Source: Sequoia sempervirens (Eukaryota > Streptophyta > Pinopsida > Cupressales > Cupressaceae). From it: a stretch of DNA of 64,000 bases. The translations under genes and the position numbers were made by a program. The stretch covers positions 1-64,000 of the forward strand of contig VDFB02344327.1 of assembly GCA_007258455.2 (NCBI GenBank). Direction: 5' to 3'. Of this stretch, positions 56,101 through 64,000 are shown piece by piece (within the stretch, counting starts at the first letter, position 1; each line of letters opens with the position of its first letter). The notes under the pieces were generated by a model. The model was not told where the DNA came from. It did not search any database and saw only the letters and a program-made list of their open reading frames with translations.

Positions 56101-58131
56101 TTGTAATAGTATGGATGGAAGTGGATTGGGCCTAGATAAATTTTTTAGTTTTTGGGCATTCCATTTGCCTTTTAGGAATCACCAGCTGAGCTTTGGAAAG
56201 CCATTCTCTCCAGAGTTGAGTAGAAGCTTGCTTATTGGGTTACCAAGCACCTCTCTTTGGCAGGGAAATTCCAGGTGTGTTCAAAATTTTTGGCGGCCAC
56301 CCATGTTTATTATTCTTCTTGCTGGGCCCCCTCCAAAGCTACCTATGGCAAGCTTGAGAAATTTCTTCGTGACTTTCTTTGGGCCTCCTCTAAATATCAC
56401 AGAGGGTTTCATCATGTGGCTTGGGAATTCTGTTGCCTTCCCAGAGACTCATGAGGTCTCAGGTTGTTGTCTACTCAACGACAAGGGACTACTTTGTGTA
56501 TTAAATGGATTATTCGTGCCCTTATTGGGGATGAGGCTTGGAAAATTCTTCTCAAGCATAGTATTCAATCTGGCTTCCTTGTTCATAGACCTACCTAGAA
56601 GGTGATTGGCTTTCAAACCCTTCTGGTCATGGAAGAACCAGTCTAGATTGTTGGGACATTTGTGGCCAAAAACATCTGGTGGGCCTGGGAAGCTGTCAAA
56701 CCCTAGCTCCATTGGGTTGGCTTTGGTTTGCGAGATGGGCTTTCTCTCAACCAACACAATATTTGGTGGTCACCTCCTTTTGCTTGGAATGGTTAGCCGT
56801 TGGCTAAGTCACCTGGGCTTAAGGTGCTCAGATTTCACAAAAAGGGTATCCATACCCTGCAATAGATATTTCATAGACCCACCATGCATATTATGTCATG
56901 GGAAGTTTTTCGTACCTAGTACAAGCTTCATAACTAGGATCATGCTACTTATGGTGGTCAGGTGAATGCCATTCCTGCTGAAATGCTTCATAAGGTTGGA
57001 ATTCATGGGACCAAACCTTGGTGGAAAGACTAGAAGTGGTATCCAGACACCCCTTTTAAGAACTACAAGCCTTGGCTTGGTTACAAGTGGCTCTCACCAT
57101 ATTTTCCTATGATTCAGAGTTTGAACCAGAGGTGGCTTCTTCAATCTCCCACTCATGTCTGGCATAAAAGATTTGCTGCCACTTGGTCTGCAAGTGTTGA
57201 GCCGAAACTTGCCCACTTTGTTTGGTGTATTCTTTTTTGAGGCTTGCCTATGGGTTCTTGGCTGGTTCACCTAGGGGTCCAGGACCCTTGATGCCCTTTT
57301 TGTGGGCAAGCTGAGAATTTAAAGCATCTTTTTTTGTTTTTCCCCAGAGGCCAACAACTTTGGACTTGGATTCATGACTTTTTTTGGCCCTTTAGGCTAG
57401 AACCTTTCTCCTGGAATATGGAGTTGCTAGGAGATTCTCCCAGGTTTCTTACAAAATTCACCTAGATTTGGCACACTTTCAGGGTGGAAATTCTCTTCAA
57501 TATTTGGAAAGATAGAAATGCTTGCATTTTTTCACATACTCAAATGGATATTCATGTATCTTTATATGCTAAAGCTATGATTTTCTCTAATGTGCTTTTA
57601 TAGGTTGAAGTGCAAGCTAACAAAGTTGCACTTGAGGTTGCTCAACTTGAGGTTCTCCTAGATCATTGGGGTAGTGCCCCTTGTACTCTTGCTTGGTTCT
57701 TCACTTTGCCCACCTCTTCCCGCAACTGGTCGCCCTCTAGGGGCCACTAGCGGAGTGGCTCTATGCGTCCCCATTCCCAGTCCCCACCTCAACAGGATTC
57801 TCGTACTCCTCAGTGAAACTGTTCTCCTCCATCGCGGGCTAGCTAGGGGTGGCCTTCTAGTGGTGCTTCAAGGAGTGGCAGTGGCAGTTCCGGGTGGCCC
57901 TTTGATGAACCTCCTGCTTTTGGCTCTAGTTGGCGTACCACTGGTAAAAATTCTCTGCATTTGGTGCTTGAAATCTCGCCCCGGCACGAGGAAGAAGATA
58001 AAGAGAAAAAAGATGCTGATGATGGTTGGGGTCCTCCTCCTAACGTCACTCTAAACCTTGCTGATGTATGGGGGAAAAATTTGGATGATAGAGAGCCTCC
58101 TGGTTTTGCTGGCACTGCTCTGGCCGCTTAA
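56101..58131 (+). pseudogene. LINE ORF2 C-terminal part with zf-RVT motif
   Basis: Fragments in several frames, including a Cys-rich zf-RVT-like block (57195-57350: AHFVWCILF, GLPMGSWL, CPFCGQAENLKHLF). The Ser/Pro/Gly-rich tail is in one frame (about 57660-58131) and ends WGKNLDDREPPGFAGTALAA. Many stops and shifts. Confidence 0.7.
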
Positions 58132-58320
58132 TGGCCTTTTTATTTACATTGTAATTTTGGACTTCTAGGCTTAGCCCATGTGATCTGTTGCTTTTTCTAG
58201 GCACTGCCCATTTGACTCTTGGGGTGTGCCTTTTCACCACCCACCCTTTTTTTGTGAATATGTATCTTTATATTTGAATTAATATAGATAGCTTCCTATT
58301 CATCAATTTTTTTTTATTGC

Positions 58321-58621
58321 TAACCTTTAAAAATTCATGTGTTTCATTCATCTCTAATAAATTCTCCATGCTGAATTTTACAAAAAGGTTTTTGGGTTTT
58401 GTAGATCTTAATTTTATCTTTCCAGAATGGTTGATGATTTCAAATTTGATGAAAATTTGAGAAATTTGTTGCTACTTGAAATTGCTGCAATAATTGTTCA
58501 AGAAGGCTAAAAAAATGTCAATCTCTTTTCTTTTTTTTCAAGTTTTTGCAAGTTTATTTGAGTAGAATAAGTTTTTTCTTGTTACTAATATCTTTGTTTA
58601 CAACTTGTGGCCATTAGAGGA
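58321..58621. other. Spacer between LINE and minisatellite
   Basis: AT-rich, no gene. It includes the weak repeat of 53085-53140. Confidence 0.4.
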
Positions 58622-59190
58622 TTAGATTTCACAATTTACATTTGGTGCTTTAAAATGAATTCATTTTCCTTTGGCGCACTAAAACTAAACAAGATAACTT
58701 GAACATTTATATTTGGTGCTTTAAAAATGAATTCACTTTCCTTTGGTGCACTAAAACTAAACAAAACAACTTGAACATTTATATTTGGTGCTGTAAAAAT
58801 GAATTCACTTTCCTTTGGTGCACTCAAACTGAACAAGATAACTTGAACATTTACATTTGGTGCTTTGAAAATGAAATCATCTTCCCTTGGTGTTCTAAAA
58901 TTAAACAACATAACTTGAACATTTACATTTGGTGTTTTAAAATGAATTCACTTTCTCTTGGTGCATAAAAACTGAAGAACACAACTTAAACATTTACATT
59001 TGGTGCTTTAAAAATGAATTCACTTTCTCTTGGTGCACTAAAACTGAACAAAACAACATGAACATTTACATTTGGTGTTTTAAAATTAAATTCACTTTAT
59101 CTTGGTGCACTAAAATTGAAAAAGACAACTTGAACATTTATATTTGGTGCTCTAAAAATAAATTCACTTTCTCGTGGTTTATGGACTTTT
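58622..59190. repeat. 72-bp minisatellite, about 7.7 copies
   Basis: The landmark 'gaacattta' recurs at 58701, 58773, 58845, 58917, about 58988, 59060 and 59132 (period 72, once 71). Each unit is itself an imperfect dimer: tttggtgctttaaaaatgaa and tttggtgcactaaaactgaa. Because 72 is a multiple of three, a 24-residue repeat stays open on the plus strand (58699-58968) and on the minus strand (58636-58911). No start context, signal or domain supports real coding. Confidence 0.9.
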
Positions 59191-60253
59191 TTGTTTGAAG
59201 TCTCAAATATTTGAAGTTGATGCTCTTAAAACATGAATTGTTATCTTTAATCACTTCATTTTGGGCTTATAATCGAATTACAATAAATTGTGTACTATGT
59301 CCATCATGATTGGCAAGCCAAGTGCGTATCCTCTCCCCCTACATCTTTTGACGATCCTGGATGACAAGAAACACTTTGATTTTTTTTTTTTTTTGTGGTC
59401 ACCCTCTTTTTAGATAAGGGTTTGCCTATGAGACACATCCTGTAATGGAGACCTCATAAGTGACCCTAAAAGCACATTTATCAGTAGGCTATATAAAGTT
59501 TGTGAAATTGAAAGAAAGTAGCTTAAATTTGGACAAGAATTTCATGACATGGCTCTACCCTCCCATGAATGTAATGGGTTGTACAGGGTGGCTAAAGCTT
59601 TAAGTAGTTTACATATGATGCATGCATCTAGTGTTTACAATTTCCATTAAACACCTTTTATTTTAGAAGCCCATCCTTGTTTTTTGAAACATTCTTCAAA
59701 GTAGTGCATGGGAATAACATTGTTCCTAGAAGTTACCATGTCAGATTTATAGTTGAGGCATAAGGATTAAGAGTTAATCCTCTTTGGCTTGGAGTATCAA
59801 GATAGTACATTTCCTTGATATATCCTATTTTTTCCCTCTATAGATTCAATTTAAAATCACTCCTTCAGGGGTGGGGTAAGCCTACAAAGAAGAGTACACC
59901 TTTATTTCTTAGGATGTATTGATTGATACTATTTGGGATATATCATTGGATCTCAAACTATTTATTGTATGCATCACTTGCCATCAAAATAGATTACCAA
60001 AACATCATATCAAACTCAGTCAAACTTGCAAACATTTTGAAAAATAGTCACAAAACTGAGTACTGCTAAAACAAAGTCATTATTGTCAAGTTTTTCCACT
60101 ATTGTTTGAATACATTACCACAATTGATCTAGAATCTACTTGCTTTTGTTCATTTAGCCACTATTTTTATCACTACTTTATGATAGTCACTATCAAAACA
60201 TAGTCACTTTTGAAAAAAATTATTGCAATTGTCTTGAAACAAAACCATTATTG
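59191..60253. other. Unassigned DNA left of the solo LTR
   Basis: No gene. Contains a T-tract (59378-59394) and a loose motif repeat (cattattgtcaa, cactattgttt, ctattgtc) at 60080-60130 that resumes after the solo LTR near 61550-61590. Confidence 0.35.
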
Positions 60254-61538
60254 TGTTGGGAATAGGATGTCGTTTAATTGCAATCCTAAACATATTTCAT
60301 GTATCTCCTAAGTCCTTGGAAAGTGTTCCCAAACACTAGTATTAGAAAGCGATTAAATTCGAATGAAATGAACATGTAAATTGGCATTTGTAATTATTCC
60401 TAAATGAGAGGAACATGTGGGGGCATCCAAGATGAGCTCCTACAAAATAGGAGCACATGGGTGCACACATGGAAGGTGGAATCCACCTTGTTTCAGTTAA
60501 CTATTTGGTGAATTGATAACTCTTATGTAATACATATTAGGGATTGATATTTACATGAGTAGAGTGGCACTATCAGTTTAGTTTCAGTTCAGTATCAGTT
60601 TAGTTTAGTTTAGTTTAGTTTGGTATCAGTTTAGTTTAGTTTAGTTTAGTTTAGTTCAATTATGGTTCAGTTATCTTCAGTTGCATGTAGTTAATTTGAG
60701 TTGAATGATAGTTAACTAAGTTGACTTGAGTTGCATGACTAAGAATTCAGTTGCATGGAAGATAACAGGTTGATACTTTCAGTTAATAGGGGATGATCAA
60801 TCATGCATGTTGTTTGTAGGAATTGATGGAGAGATATGTTTTAGTTAACAAAGATTGACTTGGACCCACCTTGGGCGCCCAAGTTGGAATCTTGGTGTTA
60901 ACACCTTTGCATGGAGAGGATATTTACAAGGCTGAGTTAAGTGGGCCCATTCTTGGGTACCAACTTTGAGGAGAAGCTTGAAAGATATCTTCAAAACCAA
61001 CAATCAGTTAAGACTTCAGTTTGGGACACCCAAATTGATCCATAACTCTACCTGCACAAGAATGGAATAAATATTTGTGGGAGCTTTATCCTCTTGTAAT
61101 TTTCAACTTTTTGGAGTTTACAATGTTTACAATTGTCTATTTATTGTAGCAAGTTGAAGAGAGTTGGATGTGAATTCAATGAGAGTCAAAGAGAGTTTAT
61201 TGTAGGTTGTGAAGAAGAATTGTTGAAGGCAGAAGAAGCATCTCAATCAAGGATTGATACAATATTATTGTAATCTTGTTCTAAAGGTTAAATAATACAA
61301 GCACTATTGATTCTGGTGGTGGAGTTTTTTCCTGAAAGGGTTTCTCCATGTATATTCTATGTCACTTCTATCTTCTTGTCTCATTCTTCTACAATCTTCT
61401 GTCACTTTCTATAATTGGTAAAGTTGATCTAAATAAGATTAATCATCCACAAAAAATTGAACCAAAGAACACCTAATTAAATCCACAATATGATAGTTGT
61501 ACAAGTTTAAAGCTACATAATTACCTTCATTTTCAACA
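60254..61538 (+). repeat. Solo LTR with perfect target duplication
   Basis: 1285 bp, TGTTGGGAATAGG...TTTTCAACA, flanked on both sides by TATTG (60249-60253 and 61539-61543). It contains tggtggagttttttcctgaa and agggtttctccatgta (61317-61350), the R/U5 signature seen in plant copia LTRs. No internal region is present, so unequal recombination between two LTRs is the likely origin. Confidence 0.85.
60571..60657. repeat. (AGTTT)n tract inside the solo LTR
   Basis: Two runs of tttagtttagtttag separated by tggtatcag. A pentanucleotide repeat in U3; not telomeric, since units lack GGG. Confidence 0.85.
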
Positions 61539-61543
61539 TATTG

Positions 61544-61849
61544 TTCTAAAATATTGTCGCTATTATCCGAAAATCCTACCGCTATTGTCCTACTTATAGG
61601 ATTGCCTCAAATTTTTCAAAAGAACTGATTTTCAAACATTGGTCTAAAAACTCCATTTAGTTATCAAAGAAAATCATTGGACCTATTAATAAAAATTGAA
61701 CATCACCATCCTTCACTTGGTTTACATAGGGTTTGTAAGTACCATATTTTGGACATAAACATTTACACCATATCTTATCAACATCCTTCAACATCACCAA
61801 AATCAACAACCAAACATTAACGTAGTTGTGGAAACGTATTGAACCCAAG
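61544..61849 (-). other. Coding-like minus-strand segment left of the palindrome
   Basis: A minus-strand frame (61848-61657, 63 codons) is open and runs in from the palindrome's left arm in the same frame as the gag peptide encoded there. No domain recognised. It may be part of the inverted partner copy of the gag gene or unrelated sequence. Confidence 0.3.
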
Positions 61850-61994
61850 AAATCAAACCATTATCTTGCTAGTATTTTTAGAGAAACTTTTACTTGCAAC
61901 CTCATAGTAGCACCCAAAATCGGATTTTGGGTGCTACTATGAGGTTGCAAGTAAAAGTTTCTCTAAAAATACTAGCAAGATAATGGTTTGATTT
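61850..61994. repeat. Perfect palindrome, 72-bp arms, 1-nt centre
   Basis: 61850-61921 and 61923-61994 are exact reverse complements around a single G (61922). No mismatch was found in a base-by-base check. The right arm is part of the gag frame that starts here (ILGATMRLQVKVSLKILAR). Confidence 0.97.
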
Positions 61995-64000
61995 ACCATC
62001 CTATGATAATATTTTTCTCATCCAACATCAAGATAGATTTGCTAAGAAACAAGATTAATGTCCCAATCCTATAGACATCATCATAGAGGAGTATGAGAGT
62101 GATGAGGAAATCACTGATGAAGTACTTATAGAGCACTCCCAAGATCCAAAAATACAGAAACTTATGGATAAGATGATTGGGAAAGATCCTAACACATTTC
62201 CTCAAGCTAGCACAAAGTGGGACCAAATTTCGCACATAATTTAATGTTGAGGTTCTTAAGGATCCAAACCTCATTTCTTTGGGAGACCAATTAGTGGTAA
62301 GAAAAATACCCAAAGCAGTGGTTGACCCCAAGATACCACCATTATTCTCAAACACACATATCAATGACCAATCTTTTCCTCAAAATGTGGAGAATCCATT
62401 GTATAGACATCCATCACAAATTGAACAAGTGGTGGCATTCTAACATACTCAAGAGAATCCAAACCTCTTGAAAAATAAAAACATGACACCACAAAATGCT
62501 AACACAATGGGACCCAACATATATGAGACATCTTGGAATAACCAACAACAAGGTCCCAATACTAATATGAAAAACATGGGAAACCATCCACCAAGACAAC
62601 CGCAACAACATGTAGTGAAAAAATAGGACTAAAACCCTTTACAAGCACAACTACATGTTAACAACCCACCACAAGATCAAGGAATGTACTAAGGGAATGT
62701 TCAAAACCAAAATCAATACATGCCTCAGCATCAATACTATAATCCTAACACACAAAATCAATATGGATCATCGTCTAGTCAATACCCTCAACATCAAACA
62801 TAAGTTTCAACACCACCAAATGTCAATATCCAACATCAAACATATGTTCAACCTCAACAAAACAAGTACCTACAAAATCAAAAACCCTATCCTCCATAAC
62901 ATAACATTGGTACACAAACTCTATCACAATATCAAACCTACTTACCCCAACAACAACATAGTGTACCTCAACAACAACACAACATACCTCATCAACAACA
63001 CAACATACCTCAACAACAACACAACATACCTCAATAACAAAATAGCGTACCTCAACAACAACACAACAAACCTTAACAACAACATAACATACCTGAACAT
63101 CAACACAATGTACCTCAACAACAACAACATCATACTGTTAATACACAACATGCCCACATAAGTCCTCAAGGATATCATCAATATACAAACCCACAACACC
63201 ACATGGTCCAAGGGCCATTGTATTTACAAACCCCCCAATACAATGCACACAGCATTGTGGGGCAACAAGGTTATAATATCTCTCCTTATCAAATGAATGC
63301 ACCAAGTGATGATGTAACCATACAAATACAAAATATCAACCAAAGGATATCGAGCATCCAAATTGGAAAGTTGAAGAAGATCTATGCTCTACCAGACATA
63401 TGTCCATATCCTTTCAATTAGTCCTTATCCATGATACCTTTCCCCAAGAACTTTGAAATACCAAAATTTGACAAATATAGGGGAAGAGGGGATCCAATAG
63501 AGAATGTGCGAGAATTCTCAATAGCTTGCATGGATGTACAATGTAATGATACCTATTTAATGAGGCTTTTCCCATGAAGTCTCAATGGGGCCACTATCGA
63601 GTGGTTCTCTCATCTACCGCCTAGTATCAAAACATTAGATGAGTTGTCAGAAAAATTTGTCAATCATTTCTCATACAACATAAAACAAGATGTAACAGTC
63701 CTTGATCTGTATAAAATTAAACAAATCCAAGGGGAATCATTTGCTTCATATCTATAAAGATGGAGACATAAAGTTAGCAAATGTAAATGGCCTATTCTTG
63801 AGAAATACTTGATAGATATCTTTGTCACCAACATACAAGCGAATATTAGTTACCAACTCACCATGTTGTCCCCTAGTAATTTTGAGGAAACTATTGAAAA
63901 TGGCTTAATTAGTGAAAGAGCTCTCATAGCAAGGGGAGTCATTAAACTATATAGAAAAAAAGACCAAGCTTCAAGTTCTAATGACAAACCAAAAATATGG
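61924..64000 (+). pseudogene. gag: Gypsy gag, partial (continues beyond the window)
   Basis: The N-terminal segment (61924-62236) reads ILGATMRLQVKVSLKILAR then WFDLPSYDNIFL and an acidic IDIIIEEYESDEEITDEVLI. One frame change near 62170-62240 leads into a frame that then runs to the window end. That frame has a Gln/Asn/His-rich region with nine PQQQHNI-type heptads (62945-63133), then a retrotransposon gag domain (63420-64000) with IPKFDKYRGRGDPIENVREF, SLNGATIEWFSHLPPSIKTL, DELSEKFVNHFS and KIKQIQGESFASYL. Eleven in-frame stops (62441, 62624, 62630, 62690, 62801, 62897, 63035, 63074, 63419, 63575, 63755) are all TAA/TAG/TGA at places where CAA/CAG/CGA fits. No zinc knuckle is reached before the window ends. 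Confidence 0.85.
62945..63133 (+). repeat. 21-bp tandem repeat encoding PQQQHNI heptads
   Basis: Nine consecutive 21-bp units starting at 62945, 62966, 62987 and so on. The consensus is cctcaacaacaacacaacata; the encoded peptide is Pro-Gln-Gln-Gln-His-Asn-Ile/Val. It lies within the gag frame. Confidence 0.9.

Larger units (their letters stand above)
53231..58320 (+). mobile_element. L1-type LINE retrotransposon, 5' truncated and decayed
   Basis: About 5.1 kb. The 3' part of ORF1, ORF2 with endonuclease, reverse transcriptase and a zinc-knuckle C-terminal part, and a 3' UTR ending in sequence typical of plant LINE tails (tatttgaattaatatagatagcttcct). T-rich repeats on both sides (about 53212-53230 and 58303-58320) are candidate target duplications. 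No long poly(A) remains. Confidence 0.85.

Noticed and set aside
60571..60657. Possible telomeric repeats (TTTAG)
   Set aside because: Units are AGTTT without the GGG needed for plant telomere repeats; a pentanucleotide tract in an LTR.
62655..63161. Plus-strand 168-codon frame rich in Asn, Thr, Leu and Tyr
   Set aside because: It is a shadow frame of the gag repeat. The true gag frame carries the PQQQHNI heptads and the conserved gag domain downstream.
62942..63211. Minus-strand 89-codon frame rich in Leu/Val/Tyr
   Set aside because: It is the antisense of the 21-bp Gln-codon repeat within gag.
1..64000. CRISPR arrays, bacterial operons, rRNA or tRNA genes
   Set aside because: Plant nuclear sequence. 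Tandem repeats here lack unique spacers, and the only tRNA-related sequences are short retroelement primer sites.
62237..64000. Alternative genetic code (TAA/TAG read as Gln)
   Set aside because: TGA also occurs at an Arg site, catalytic residues are lost in neighbouring elements, and the rest of the window is plant DNA. C-to-T decay explains the pattern more simply.

Overview
The window is AT-rich nuclear DNA from a seed plant. It is almost entirely a graveyard of nested, decayed retroelements, with a few gene relics and several unusual repeat structures. Plant origin rests on initiator-tRNA-Met primer sites (TGGTATCAGAGC), plant-type Ty1/copia and Ty3/gypsy proteins, a plant L1-type LINE, a PPR relic, an inositol-transporter-like exon and TTTAGGG telomere-type repeats. 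The low gene density, long LTRs and heavy decay suggest a large genome such as a gymnosperm's; that last step is inference. No complete, clearly functional host gene was found. There is one 100-N assembly gap (43020-43119).

Layout. 1-9.7 kb: unassigned DNA; a degenerate inverted duplication (2.33-3.64 kb) flanked by direct repeats; a 570-bp inverted repeat whose centre is telomere-like DNA in opposed orientation (4.09-4.66 kb); and a higher-order array built on a ~135-bp module carrying GTAAGTTC (4.97-8.96 kb). 9.7-12.6 kb: a 1.4-kb tandem duplication with TA-rich microsatellites. 15.1-21.0 kb: a minus-strand LTR retrotransposon with primer site and polypurine tract that has a coiled-coil/zinc-knuckle gag and an unidentified ~640-codon frame in place of pol. 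23.8-29.9 kb: a minus-strand Ty1/copia element with recognisable gag, protease, integrase, reverse transcriptase and RNase H, all broken. 31.8-38.6 kb: LTR remnants and a broken PPR gene. 39.0-41.4 kb: a transporter exon relic and unidentified coding-like pieces on the minus strand. 41.8-53.0 kb: a gypsy element (42780-52751, perfect target duplication CAAGC) inserted in an older LTR. Its RNase H-like segment lies before the reverse-transcriptase N-terminus, and most of pol is missing. 53.2-58.3 kb: a LINE with ORF1 and ORF2 overlapping by ATGA. 58.6-59.2 kb: a 72-bp minisatellite open in one frame on each strand. 60.25-61.54 kb: a solo LTR with perfect TATTG target duplication. 61.85-61.99 kb: a perfect palindrome (72-bp arms, 1-nt loop). 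61.9-64.0 kb: a plus-strand gypsy gag with a 21-bp glutamine-rich repeat, running off the window end.

Common themes. In-frame stops and lost catalytic residues in several elements are mostly explained by C-to-T/G-to-A transitions, as expected from old methylated copies. Three separate places carry runs of short, mutually unrelated perfect hairpins made of A/T, apparently a feature of one LTR family. The strongest candidates for something undescribed are the pol-less element with the novel ORF2, the hairpin arrays, the telomere-centred inverted repeat, the GTAAGTTC module array and the perfect palindrome inside a gag gene.
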